A stretch of DNA of 64,000 bases from Paenibacillus sp. FSL R5-0766 (GTDB lineage: Bacteria; Bacillota; Bacilli; Paenibacillales; Paenibacillaceae). The notes under the pieces were generated by a model, which searched no databases, was not told the DNA's origin, and saw only the letters and a list, made by a program, of their open reading frames with translations. A program made the position numbers and the translations under genes. This document shows, one piece after another, positions 9,110-18,069 of the stretch; position 1 is the first letter of the stretch, and each line of letters starts with the position of its first letter. The DNA is taken from the NCBI RefSeq assembly GCF_037971845.1, contig NZ_CP150227.1:2356001-2420000 (forward strand), given 5' to 3'.

Positions 9110-10063
9110 ATGTTATTCTACGTACTTGCAGCACTGGTACTGATCGTTCTTGCTCTTCTGTGGACAGGTGGGCTTTATTTTTTCAAAACCGCCATTCGCC
9201 GTACGCCAAAAACATTTTTGGTGGATAATCCGAATCTGATGCCTGAACCGGACAATGAAATCATTAGCAGTGCTTCTGACCTGAAGTGGCTGGATGCTCA
9301 GCCTACAGAAGAGATATCTCTTCAATCACATGATGGATTAAAACTGTATGGTACATGGCTCGGTTCCAATAAAGGGTCGGATCAGACGGTTATTCTGGCA
9401 CATGGTTATTCGGGGAGAGGCAGAGAAATGGCTGGATTTGCCCGGTTTTATGCGGAAAAGCACGGTTATAACGTACTCATGCCAGATGATCGGGGTCATG
9501 GACAGAGTGAAGGTGATATCATCGGTTTTGGTTGGTTAGATCGGAAGGATTATGTCCAGTGGACCAACTGGGTGCTTGAAAAAGTGGGTACACAAGGGGA
9601 AATCCTATTGCACGGCATATCCATGGGAGGAGCAACCGTACTGATGACAGGTGGTGAAGTCCTGCCGACTCAGGTTAAAGCGATTGTCTCTGATTGTGCG
9701 TATACATCCGTGGAAGAAGAACTGACGTTCCAGTTAAAGCAATTATACAAGCTACCTGCATTTCCGTTTATACCTGTCACAAGTCTGATCTCCCGGTGGA
9801 AAGCAGGATATTCCTTCAGAGAGGCTTCGGCTCTCAAGCAACTTGCCAAAGTCAACGTTCCTGTGCTGTTCATCCACGGTGAGGCTGATACGTTTGTACC
9901 AACGGAAATGGTGTACAGGTTGTATGAAGCTTGCCCAACCAAAAAGGAATTGCTGACCGTCCCCCGTGCGGGTCATGGCACAGCGTTTCAAGTCGATCGC
10001 ACCGGATACGAGGCGGCACTGGAATCCTTTATGAAAAAGAATCTGTCACCTGCTTTTAATTGA
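9110..10063 (+). CDS. Alpha/beta hydrolase, membrane anchored
   Basis: The 317-residue protein has an N-terminal membrane helix (about residues 3-25) and an alpha/beta-hydrolase fold. The oxyanion region is LAHGYSGRG, the nucleophile elbow GISMGGA, the acid is in HGEADTFVP and the catalytic His in RAGHGTAF, so the Ser-Asp-His triad is complete. It resembles YqkD/YfhR-type Firmicutes hydrolases of unknown substrate. It follows the hybrid kinase by 36 bases on the same strand and may be co-transcribed; any link to the B12/kinase pair is unproven. Confidence 0.88.
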   Translation: MLFYVLAALVLIVLALLWTGGLYFFKTAIRRTPKTFLVDNPNLMPEPDNEIISSASDLKWLDAQPTEEISLQSHDGLKLYGTWLGSNKGSDQTVILAHGYSGRGREMAGFARFYAEKHGYNVLMPDDRGHGQSEGDIIGFGWLDRKDYVQWTNWVLEKVGTQGEILLHGISMGGATVLMTGGEVLPTQVKAIVSDCAYTSVEEELTFQLKQLYKLPAFPFIPVTSLISRWKAGYSFREASALKQLAKVNVPVLFIHGEADTFVPTEMVYRLYEACPTKKELLTVPRAGHGTAFQVDRTGYEAALESFMKKNLSPAFN

Positions 10064-10131
10064 TTTTTTTGTGACAATCTGGGTATTAAGTAGAAGATGC
10101 AAATCATTTTCTAATTGATGGGGGTGTCTTG

Positions 10132-10845
10132 ATGGGAAACGAACAATTTGAGGCTGCGCGAAAAGCAGAGGCAGGTTATCATTCCAATTTCTATCAGAAT
10201 AATGAGTTATTCGCCTCCGGTACCTGGATGTCGAGGCCCATGCCTATGGTGATGGATATGCTGGAACGTCTACTTGCTCACAAGGAGGAATTGCGTGTCC
10301 TCGATCTGGGATGTGGAGTGGGAAGGCATACGATACCGATTGCACAGCGCCTTGCAAAAACGAACAGTGAAGTCATCGGTGTGGATTTGCTGGATGAGGC
10401 AGTAGACGGACTTCGCAAGTATGCGAAAGAATATCAGGTTGATCATATCGTGCAGGCAGTGAAAGCAGATGTTGAACATTATGCTGTGGAGCCAAACTAT
10501 TTTGATTATATCGCTGCTTGTTCTTGTCTGGAACATGTCTCCAATAAGCAAGCCTTTATGGAAGCGATAGACCGATTACAGGCCGGAACTCGAACAGGGG
10601 GTATTCATTGTATTACGATGAGCACCAATGTGGAGGAAAAAGAAATCAATACAGGCAAGGAGATTAAACCATTAATTGAACTGAACTTGTCGACAGTTGA
10701 AGCGATCGCTTTGCTGGAGGATGCCTACAAAGGATGGAATATTCTGCTTCAGGAACATGTTACACAGACGATTGAAGAGGAAAAGTATGATGAACCGACA
10801 CAATTTCGTTGTGAACTGCTTCGTTTCGCTGTGCAAAAGCAATAA
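10132..10845 (+). CDS. Class I SAM-dependent methyltransferase
   Basis: The 237-residue protein has motif I VLDLGCGVGRHTIPIA (about 55-70), an acidic ribose-binding residue in VIGVDLLDEAV, and motif IV near YIAACSCLEHV. It resembles TehB-like and small-molecule methyltransferases, with the acceptor unknown. I use ATG 10132, behind GGGGGTG; a TTG codon lies immediately upstream. A GC-rich hairpin follows the stop codon. Confidence 0.85.
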   Translation: MGNEQFEAARKAEAGYHSNFYQNNELFASGTWMSRPMPMVMDMLERLLAHKEELRVLDLGCGVGRHTIPIAQRLAKTNSEVIGVDLLDEAVDGLRKYAKEYQVDHIVQAVKADVEHYAVEPNYFDYIAACSCLEHVSNKQAFMEAIDRLQAGTRTGGIHCITMSTNVEEKEINTGKEIKPLIELNLSTVEAIALLEDAYKGWNILLQEHVTQTIEEEKYDEPTQFRCELLRFAVQKQ

Positions 10846-10851
10846 ATTCTC

Positions 10852-10878
10852 TGCCGGGACCTGACAAAGGACCCGGCA
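10852..10878 (+). terminator. Hairpin after the methyltransferase gene
   Basis: TGCCGGG pairs with CCCGGCA and the inner ACCT/AGGA adds further pairing. No T-tract follows, so it is a weak terminator or an mRNA 3'-end stabiliser. Confidence 0.5.
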
Positions 10879-11000
10879 CTCTTAATGTGTGGTCTGAAGG
10901 GAGATCGTTGTCGGAGTTGAATCGGCACACGACTTGAACTTTTAGAGGCTAACGACTACAATACGATAACGGAAACAAGCAAGGTATAGGAGGAATCAAG

Positions 11001-11438
11001 GTGTTAATTAATCTGAAATCACGCATACAGGAGCCGGAAGTACAGGAACTATTGTCCTACTCGGTCTTTCCTGATCCGGATCACTTGAACCGTGCGTTGC
11101 AACAATATGTAGAGAAAGACGAATTGCAAATGGGCGGTTACGAAGATGAGGGACAATTGATCGGTCTGATTGGATATGAGAAGACAGGAACAAGTGAGGT
11201 TACCATTCATCATATCTCGGTTTTGCCTGAAAACCGCTTTAAAAATTATGGACGTGGTATGATCTCACAACTGTTGGCAAAATACAATCCAGATAGACTG
11301 ATTGCTGAGACCGAGCTGGAAGCCGTCGAGTTTTATCGGAATACGGGGTTCGTGGTATATAGTCTGGGTGAATTATACCCAGGTGTGGAGCGATTCCGTT
11401 GTGTGCTTGAAAAAGAGGAAGATACAGACGAAGAGTAG
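11001..11438 (+). CDS. GNAT-family N-acetyltransferase
   Basis: The 145-residue protein starts at GTG 11001 behind AGGAGG. The GNAT core is seen in GQLIGLIGYE-like strands, VTIHHISVLPENRFKNYG, where the acetyl-CoA loop reads ENRFKNYGRGM, and the late FYRNTGFVVYSLGELYPGV. The substrate is unknown. It stands alone, with a terminator downstream. Confidence 0.85.
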   Translation: MLINLKSRIQEPEVQELLSYSVFPDPDHLNRALQQYVEKDELQMGGYEDEGQLIGLIGYEKTGTSEVTIHHISVLPENRFKNYGRGMISQLLAKYNPDRLIAETELEAVEFYRNTGFVVYSLGELYPGVERFRCVLEKEEDTDEE

Positions 11439-11486
11439 CACGGAGGCCTTTTATTACTTTAAGGAATATATGGATTATAATCATTA

Positions 11487-11534
11487 CAGGATGTTGGATT
11501 TGGCAATGAGCTGAGTCGGACGTCCTGTTTTTTT
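11487..11534 (+). terminator. Rho-independent terminator after GNAT gene
   Basis: CAGGATGT pairs with ACGTCCTG through one G-U pair, and a run of seven T follows. Confidence 0.7.
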
Positions 11535-11566
11535 GTCGTTTTCATCAAAAAAGCAGGAAAAAAGTA

Positions 11567-11594
11567 TTGCTTTAAGAGATTGTTTCATTATAGA
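11567..11594 (+). promoter_or_regulatory. Promoter of the marR-MMPL operon
   Basis: TTGCTT (11567-11572) and TATAGA (11589-11594) are 16 bases apart, which fits a sigma-A promoter with transcription starting near 11601. Confidence 0.6.
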
Positions 11595-11611
11595 ATAGTT
11601 TCACAGAAGAA

Positions 11612-11630
11612 TAGTTCGTTAAGTGAACTA
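11612..11630 (+). promoter_or_regulatory. Inverted-repeat operator, probably for the MarR protein
   Basis: TAGTTC-N7-GAACTA is a perfect 6+6 inverted repeat just downstream of the predicted promoter and 27 bases before the MarR start. MarR repressors typically bind such repeats in their own promoter, so autoregulation of the exporter operon is inferred. Confidence 0.65.
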
Positions 11631-11657
11631 TATAGAATCGGGAAAGGAGAATGAAGA

Positions 11658-12116
11658 ATGAGTACACCGGATGCAAAAAGTTTGGTGAACCGCTATTTGG
11701 ATGCTTCCTTTATGGTCAATAAGCGGTTTGATACGCGGATACGTGAACAAGTGGGGCAGACCATAACGACCGATCAGTTCTGCGCACTTCGTCTGATTGA
11801 AGAAAAACCTTTCTGCACGCCCTCTGATCTGGCAGAGCTTCTGTGTATAGGTAAGAGCAGCATTACCGCTTTGGTCAACAAGCTGGTGGATCGCGATCTG
11901 GTCCATCGTGCCGGAGATGAACGTGACCGCCGCGTTGTATATCTGACACTGACGGATACCGGACGACAGGTATACAGGGAAACAGAACAGGAAATACAGC
12001 AGATTCTGGAGCCGTATCTGGTTCATTTTACACCGGAAGAGGTTCGAATTTTCATTGAATCTTTTGAGAAGCTTGCAGCTTTGCTAACGCATGAAGGAGG
12101 ACAGGAGAACAAATGA
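11658..12116 (+). CDS. MarR-family regulator of the MMPL exporter
   Basis: The 152-residue winged-helix protein starts at ATG 11658 behind AAAGGAG. The recognition helix is in CIGKSSITALVNKLVDRDLV (about 68-87) and the wing in AGDERDRRVVYLTLTDTG. Its stop overlaps the start of the MMPL gene by four bases (ATGA), so the two are translationally coupled. It probably represses its own operon through the inverted repeat at 11612-11630 until a toxic ligand binds. The ligand is unknown. Confidence 0.92.
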   Translation: MSTPDAKSLVNRYLDASFMVNKRFDTRIREQVGQTITTDQFCALRLIEEKPFCTPSDLAELLCIGKSSITALVNKLVDRDLVHRAGDERDRRVVYLTLTDTGRQVYRETEQEIQQILEPYLVHFTPEEVRIFIESFEKLAALLTHEGGQENK

Positions 12117-15100
12117 GAGCGATACTAAAAGCAAGATGGTGGTTAATAGGGCTATGGGTTGTTGTAGCTGCCGTGTTGATGTTTACTGCCCCTAACATGA
12201 GTGAACTGATTCGGGAAAAGGGACAGTTTTCGGTTCCGGAAGGGTACTCTTCCACCCAGGCCGCAGCGATTTTGAATGAAGCTGCAGCACAAAAGGGAGA
12301 GCAGCAAGGCAGCCAGATTGCTCTTGTATTTTATAATCCCGATGGGCTGGGCACCACGGGGAAACAAGAGGCAGAGAAGGCCGTTAAGCAATTGGAGGCC
12401 GACAAGGAGAAGCTCGGTATTCTGTCCATTCTGGAACCTTTCTCTCAGCCTGAACTGTCCGAGAAGATGATCTCAGCTGATGGCAAAACGATTCTAACAT
12501 CGCTATCCATTGATCAGGGAGATCGTACGGTCAAGGAAATGCGGGAAGACCTGAATGAAGCATTGAAGTCCGTCAATGTGGAGCACTACATAACCGGTAA
12601 AGGTCTGATTGATGAAGACACCATTGAAAGTTCACAAGAGGGGCTTAAGAAATCGGAATATATTACCGTTGTCTTTATTTTACTCATTCTGTTCCTGGTC
12701 TTCCGTTCGTTTGTAGCTCCGTTTGTCCCGCTGCTGACGGTGGGGATCAGTTACATTGTATCGCAACAGATTGTTGCATTCCTGGTGGATGGGCTCGACT
12801 TCCCGATATCCACATTTACACAGATCTTTATGGTCGCCGTCATGTTTGGGATTGGTACGGATTACTGCATCCTGCTGATTAGTCGGTTCAAGGAAGAACT
12901 GGCTCATCATGAGAATACGTGGGATGCCATCATTGCGACCTATCGTACTGCCGGTAAAACGGTACTCTTCTCAGCACTAGCTGTGCTGGTTGGATTCATT
13001 GCGATTGGCTTTGCCCAGTTTATGTTGTACCGCTCTGCGGTTGCCGTAGCTGTAGGTATTGCTGTGATGATGCTTGCCTTGGTGACCATCGTGCCATTCT
13101 TCATGGCGGTGCTGGGCAAGAAGTTATTCTGGCCGTCGAAGGGTTCACTTGAACATGCCGAGAGCAAGATCTATGGTGCGGCTGGTCGCTTTTCACTTAA
13201 ACGTCCATGGGCTGCGCTGCTCATCGTTGCGGCTGTCTGTGTGCCTCTTCTGGCAACCTACGATGGCAAACTGTCGTTCAACAGTCTCGATGAGATTGGC
13301 GAGAAATATGATTCCGTAAAAGCTTTTAACATTATCTCTGACAGCTTTGGTCCGGGTGAATCGCTGCCGGGTCAGATCGTCATCCAGAACGATGAAGAGA
13401 TGGATAATGCAAAGTATATGGCCGTTGCGGAGAAAATTAGCCGGGAAGTAGAGAAAGTAGCCGGAGTCTCTGGTGTCCGTAGTATGACACGACCTACGGG
13501 TGATGAGATTAAAGATTTTGAAGTTACACAGCAAGTGGGAACATTATCGGATGGACTGGGTGAAGGCAAGACGGGTCTGGACAAAATCAGTGATGGCCTG
13601 AGTGAAGCCAGCAGTCAGCTAAGTAAAAATGAACCACAGTTAAAAGAAGCTGCTGATGGAGCAGGTGAACTTACCAAAGGAACCTCCCAGTTGCAATCGG
13701 GTATCACGCAACTCAGTGAGGGACTAGGGCAGATTGAAAAAGGTATTCGTGATGGTTCCGCAGGTGCGGGTGATCTGAAAGCCGGACTTCAGCAAGCCAA
13801 AACGAGTGCAGATCAGCTTGCGCAGGCGAACAATCAGTTGCTTGAAGCCTATCGTCAGGCGGGAGCAGGGGTCGCTGCACTGGGGGATGGAACCCGCGAA
13901 CTGGAACAACAGTTGAACGGGGTTTCAACAGCTCTAACCAGTCTGTCCGAATCCTTCACAGCACTTGAAGAGCGTTATCCTGAATTGCAGCAAGATGCTG
14001 ATTACCAGCGTATCAAAGGTACGATTGGTGAAACAGGTTCTGGCACAGCGCAGCTTGCTCAAGGTTTGGGTCAGATTAAGACCAAACTTGGGGAAGCCGC
14101 TGCTGGAATTAATCAGGCCAATGAAGGGTTTGCCTCCGCAGCAGCCGGACAAAAGGCGCTTGCCGATGGTCTGGGCCAGATTGTAACGGGAATTGGTCAG
14201 TTGCAATCTGGTCTCAAACAGGCTGCGGATGGTCAGGGCAAAGTGATTAGTGAAATTCCTTCCATCCAAGATGGACTTGGCCAGCTTCAGGGTGGTCAGG
14301 AGAAAATTCAGCAAGGCTTCTCGGATCTGAGTGGTCAGCTGACACAACTGACAGATGGACTGAACCAGAGTGTCGATGGTATTAAACAGGTATCCGGGGG
14401 ACTGGATTCAGCGCAGGACTACCTGACGCAATTGCAAAATTCACCAGATTCCGATCTGGCAGGCTGGTACGTTCCTGATGAAGCACTGAACAGCAAAGAC
14501 TTCACACAGGTATTTGATACGTATCTGTCTGAAGATCGGAAAACGATGACGATTGATGTTATTTTCGCCGAAAATCCATACGGAACAGAAGCCATTGATC
14601 GTGTTCCTGACATTGAGGCGGCAGTACATCGCGCAGTACAAGGCAGTACGCTTGAAAAAGCAGACATCGCCATAGGTGGCGTTACGAGTACGTTTGCAGA
14701 TCTGCAGGAGATCTCGAATAACGACTATACACGTACTGTAATGCTGATGCTGGCAGGCACATTTATTATTCTGGTTGTGCTGCTCCGCTCAGTCATTATG
14801 CCGCTGTATCTGATCGTTTCCTTATTACTGGCTTATTTCACATCGATGGCGTTAACCGAAGTGATCTTTGTTAATATCCTCGGATTCGCAGGTATCAGCT
14901 GGGTTACTCCGTTTTTCGGATTTGTTATGCTGATTGCACTCGGTGTGGATTATAGCATCTTCCTGATGGACCGTTTCAATGAGAACAAAGGCATGAAAGT
15001 ACAGGATGCCATGTTGTACGCGATGAAGAACATGGGAACCGTTATTCTATCTGCCGCGGTCATTCTGAGCGGTACATTTGCTGCCATGTATCCATCCGGT

Positions 15101-15280
15101 GTTCTCTCGATGATGCAGATTGCCACAGTCGTCCTTAGCGGATTGATCTTGTACTCTCTGCTGTTCCTGCCATTCTTCGTCCCAGTGATGGTGAAGATGT
15201 TTGGCCGGGCCAACTGGTGGCCGTTCCCGAACAAGGAACAATCAGATTCCGTTGATTCGGATCGGACCATAGGCATGTAA
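12113..15280 (+). CDS. MMPL/RND-family membrane transporter
   Basis: The 1055-residue protein is a two-fold RND-type pump of the MMPL class (YdfJ/YdgH-like in Bacillus). Each half has one isolated membrane helix, an extracellular domain and a cluster of helices. The conserved GIGTDYCILLISRF (about 245-258) and ALGVDYSIFLMDRFNENKG-like segment (about 943-958) carry the central Asp used for proton coupling. The second extracellular domain is enlarged by about 350 residues (roughly 470-820) with a periodic LxxGLxQL/LxxG pattern, predicted to form long coiled coils as in YhgE/Pip-type proteins. Substrates could be lipids, peptides or drugs; the MarR partner favours export of a toxic compound. Confidence 0.92.
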   Translation: MRAILKARWWLIGLWVVVAAVLMFTAPNMSELIREKGQFSVPEGYSSTQAAAILNEAAAQKGEQQGSQIALVFYNPDGLGTTGKQEAEKAVKQLEADKEKLGILSILEPFSQPELSEKMISADGKTILTSLSIDQGDRTVKEMREDLNEALKSVNVEHYITGKGLIDEDTIESSQEGLKKSEYITVVFILLILFLVFRSFVAPFVPLLTVGISYIVSQQIVAFLVDGLDFPISTFTQIFMVAVMFGIGTDYCILLISRFKEELAHHENTWDAIIATYRTAGKTVLFSALAVLVGFIAIGFAQFMLYRSAVAVAVGIAVMMLALVTIVPFFMAVLGKKLFWPSKGSLEHAESKIYGAAGRFSLKRPWAALLIVAAVCVPLLATYDGKLSFNSLDEIGEKYDSVKAFNIISDSFGPGESLPGQIVIQNDEEMDNAKYMAVAEKISREVEKVAGVSGVRSMTRPTGDEIKDFEVTQQVGTLSDGLGEGKTGLDKISDGLSEASSQLSKNEPQLKEAADGAGELTKGTSQLQSGITQLSEGLGQIEKGIRDGSAGAGDLKAGLQQAKTSADQLAQANNQLLEAYRQAGAGVAALGDGTRELEQQLNGVSTALTSLSESFTALEERYPELQQDADYQRIKGTIGETGSGTAQLAQGLGQIKTKLGEAAAGINQANEGFASAAAGQKALADGLGQIVTGIGQLQSGLKQAADGQGKVISEIPSIQDGLGQLQGGQEKIQQGFSDLSGQLTQLTDGLNQSVDGIKQVSGGLDSAQDYLTQLQNSPDSDLAGWYVPDEALNSKDFTQVFDTYLSEDRKTMTIDVIFAENPYGTEAIDRVPDIEAAVHRAVQGSTLEKADIAIGGVTSTFADLQEISNNDYTRTVMLMLAGTFIILVVLLRSVIMPLYLIVSLLLAYFTSMALTEVIFVNILGFAGISWVTPFFGFVMLIALGVDYSIFLMDRFNENKGMKVQDAMLYAMKNMGTVILSAAVILSGTFAAMYPSGVLSMMQIATVVLSGLILYSLLFLPFFVPVMVKMFGRANWWPFPNKEQSDSVDSDRTIGM

Positions 15281-15298
15281 TGCATTGCAATGGATCAG

Positions 15299-15336
15299 GC
15301 TCTGCCGCGTTATGCGGCAGGGCTTTTTTCTTTTTT
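15299..15336 (+). terminator. Rho-independent terminator of marR-MMPL operon
   Basis: GCTCTGCCGC pairs with GCGGCAGGGC across a GTTAT loop, followed by six T and a second T-run. Confidence 0.9.
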
Positions 15337-15483
15337 TTACCTCTACAGAAGAAGAGTGGTCTTATGCAAAAAAGAAAGGTGTATGCCTAAGGACACCATC
15401 CCGCGCCTTGTCTTGCAACTCATCATAAGATATAGAGCAGTTCATTATTGTTCAGAGAAATCACAGCAGAGAGGGGCGACGGG

Positions 15484-16110
15484 ATGGTATATCGATATGT
15501 GGCTATAGGAGATTCATTAACAGTAGGTACAGGAGCGTTGCTGGGCACCGGCTTTGTTCCTTTATATCGGCGAATGGCAGAAATGAATGTTCGTACGTTT
15601 GTATCCATGGAAAATATGGGCGTAAATGGACTGACGTCGGGGGAAATGTTGCAGATGATCTCTTCGCATCCCCGAGTGCGGCAATCGCTCCGTGAAGCGG
15701 ATATCATTACCATATCCATTGGCGGGAATGATCTGATTCGTACGTTCAAAGCAAGTAATGGCATTCTAAATGCTAGCAAAATGACACAGGTGCTCGGAGA
15801 AACCCGCAGTAATGTATCCCAGATCATGCGGCACATTCGGCAGTTAAAGGGTAACCATGAGTATATGGTCCGATCCATCGGATTGTACAACCCGTACCCA
15901 CAAGCGACGGAAGCTGCGTACTGGGTGCGCCAATATAATTTGTTTCTGAATGGAGCGGGATCAGGCAACTATGCGTGTGCTCAGGTGTATGACAGGTTTG
16001 AAGGTCGTGAGCGTGAACTGTTGTTCTGGGACAGAGTGCATCCCAATGCAAGAGGGTATCGTGTCATTGCGGAGCAGCTTAATCGGACGGGATATTATCC
16101 GTTCTCTTGA
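15484..16110 (+). CDS. SGNH/GDSL-family esterase or lipase
   Basis: The 208-residue protein has SGNH blocks: AIGDSLTVG (Ser11), NMGVNGL, SIGGNDL and WDRVHPNARG with the Asp-x-x-His pair. The start ATG 15484 follows GAGAGGGG. It has no signal peptide, so it is probably cytosolic, with an unknown ester substrate (LipC-like spore lipases of Bacillus have this size). It is flanked by short gaps and may be read with the following kinase-like gene. Confidence 0.85.
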   Translation: MVYRYVAIGDSLTVGTGALLGTGFVPLYRRMAEMNVRTFVSMENMGVNGLTSGEMLQMISSHPRVRQSLREADIITISIGGNDLIRTFKASNGILNASKMTQVLGETRSNVSQIMRHIRQLKGNHEYMVRSIGLYNPYPQATEAAYWVRQYNLFLNGAGSGNYACAQVYDRFEGRERELLFWDRVHPNARGYRVIAEQLNRTGYYPFS

Positions 16111-16202
16111 TCACTTTGGAACAGAACTAGACCAAGCGATGGACTTCCTTTAAGATAAATAGAAGACAGTTCCATTTTGTGAGATAAAGGGGTTAATTTT
16201 TG

Positions 16203-17264
16203 GTGCAAAACATCGATTCCGGTTCCCTCCATCCTTCAGAGCAGCAGCGTATATCCGAAGTGTTGGCCTTATATGGTTTTACATCGGATTGGGAAGGCGA
16301 GCGTGGAAAGGGTGGGATGAATAATTCTACTTACATGCTCCATGTAGACGGGACTAATTACGTCATGAGACAATATGAAACACATAATGATCCGATGAAA
16401 ATCGCCTTTGAACACAAGGTGCTGGCAGCCCTCCAACGTTCGAACTTCAAGCTTGATACACCTTCACCTGTAAGGCGGTTATCTGGTGAGGGAGGTACAT
16501 TCCTTTCTGTAAAAGATACCCTCACTGGTCATACCAAAATCGTGACTCTGTTTCATTATAGGGAAGGTGTCAATCCCATCTGGCACACACCAGATCAATT
16601 GATAGGGCTCGGTAAAGCGGCGGGGGCCCTGTCTTCTGTTATGGCTACGCTGGATATACCACTTGAACCTGTGTATCCACCATACTATCGAATTCAGGAT
16701 GCGTATCCGCTCTGTTCACAAGAACGATTATTACAGTTATGCACATCGCCGCCGGAGCAATTGGCCGCATGTACAAATGAGTTGAAGCAACTGAGAGAGG
16801 CGCTGCCAGATCTGTTTGAAGCCCTGCGGGGTATGGAACATCTGCCGCATCAATTGGTTCATGGGGACGTGAATGCCTCGAATGTATTGGTAGATCAGCA
16901 GGATGGTGGAATCTGTGCCATTTTGGATTTTGAATTTGCGACATGGGATTTGCGGGTAATGGAGCTGGCTGTTCCGATGTCTGACCTCCTTACCATGGAC
17001 AAGAGTGAAGATTGGATGTGGCAGGCACAGGAGGGACTGATCAGGGGATTTCGGGAACAGGTCAGCCTGAAACCGGAAGAGTTGCTGGCTATACCTCGAT
17101 TGATTTTACTGCGTAGTCTGGATGTGGTCATGCATTTCATCAGTCGGATGTTCGAGGGTACAGATGAGCCGGAAGTGGCTGTGGAGCAGATTGTGAAGCT
17201 GAAACAGCGGATCGACTGGATGCGTCTTCATGAAGAACGACTGCGTGAGATATTGGTGTATTAA
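16203..17264 (+). CDS. APH-type phosphotransferase
   Basis: This 353-residue protein has the aminoglycoside/homoserine-kinase fold: a glycine-rich N-terminal loop near RGKGGMNNSTYML, the catalytic loop HGDVNASNVLVD (about 220-231) and the metal-binding AILDFEFATWD. Such proteins phosphorylate small alcohols, including homoserine, choline, methylthioribose and antibiotics. Paenibacillus relatives are usually called phosphotransferase enzyme family, and nothing here fixes the substrate. I use GTG 16203, which has AAAGGGG about ten bases upstream; a TTG codon precedes it. Confidence 0.85.
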   Translation: MQNIDSGSLHPSEQQRISEVLALYGFTSDWEGERGKGGMNNSTYMLHVDGTNYVMRQYETHNDPMKIAFEHKVLAALQRSNFKLDTPSPVRRLSGEGGTFLSVKDTLTGHTKIVTLFHYREGVNPIWHTPDQLIGLGKAAGALSSVMATLDIPLEPVYPPYYRIQDAYPLCSQERLLQLCTSPPEQLAACTNELKQLREALPDLFEALRGMEHLPHQLVHGDVNASNVLVDQQDGGICAILDFEFATWDLRVMELAVPMSDLLTMDKSEDWMWQAQEGLIRGFREQVSLKPEELLAIPRLILLRSLDVVMHFISRMFEGTDEPEVAVEQIVKLKQRIDWMRLHEERLREILVY

Positions 17265-17280
17265 TATCGTTATTAAAAAT

Positions 17281-17328
17281 AAAGTGCACTGGTACTGCTC
17301 ATACGAGGGCAGAGATCAGTGCACTTTT
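17281..17328. terminator. Bidirectional terminator between convergent genes
   Basis: AAAGTGCACTG and CAGTGCACTTT form an 11-bp stem with A-run and T-run on either side. It can stop both the plus-strand kinase gene and the minus-strand TPR gene. Confidence 0.85.
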
Positions 17329-17377
17329 ATTGGTTAGAAAAGTGATATATGAAGATTACAGCGTATAGCGAATGACA

Positions 17378-18055
17378 TTACAATCCACGTTTGCGGAACC
17401 AACTGCGGACAGCCCAGCGGCGCTCCTGACGTTTTTTGTATTTGGGCAACGAACGATAAACGTTCAACGATTGCTCGTATGCCTGCTTTGCGTCTGCATT
17501 GCGCCCAAGGGAACGGTGAACCGAACCGAGCAGATAATAAGCTTCACTGGAAGAGGAATGAATCTCCTGAAACTGATGCACATAATCCAGCGCTTTGTCC
17601 TCATGCGTATCTTTGAAGGCTCCAGCAAGGGTTAGGTACGGACGTCCGTACTTGACTCTGGGGTTGATCTCGAGGGCTTGCAAAATATGACGTTCGCCTT
17701 TTTCAATGTTACCCAAATGAAGCTCAGTTGTCCCTAATGCCTCCCAGTACTCAGCTGATTGTTCGTATGGGCGCTCCAGTTCAAGCAATAACGCATGTGC
17801 CTCACTGTAACGCTTGCGCTCAATTAACAGGCGAGCCAGTTCCAGCTTGGAAGAAACTTCATTGGGACTCATGGCAAGCTGTTGCCGAAGCCGGGAGATG
17901 TTACGCATACGTTTAAGAGGTTTCGTGAAGCTTGGGAACACCCCAACGTAACGACGATCCAGGAAATACAGTATAACGAGTAAAATGAGGATGGCAATGA
18001 ACGGATTACCTACAATCCGCCATAGAAGGCCAAAGATAAGAAATTTAATAAGCAC
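17378..18055 (-). CDS. Membrane-anchored tetratricopeptide-repeat protein
   Basis: The 225-residue protein starts at GTG 18055 with GGAG eight bases upstream. One or two N-terminal membrane helices (about residues 3-31) are followed by about four TPR-like helix pairs, for example VSSKLELARLLIERKRYSEA, EYWEALGTTELHLGNIEKGE and AYYLLGSVHRSLGRNADAKQ. TPR units bind partner proteins. It begins 14 bases after the TetM-like gene and should be in its operon. No specific function is known. Confidence 0.85.
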   Translation of the reverse strand: MLIKFLIFGLLWRIVGNPFIAILILLVILYFLDRRYVGVFPSFTKPLKRMRNISRLRQQLAMSPNEVSSKLELARLLIERKRYSEAHALLLELERPYEQSAEYWEALGTTELHLGNIEKGERHILQALEINPRVKYGRPYLTLAGAFKDTHEDKALDYVHQFQEIHSSSSEAYYLLGSVHRSLGRNADAKQAYEQSLNVYRSLPKYKKRQERRWAVRSWFRKRGL

Positions 18056-18069
18056 AGGTTCAACTCCAT

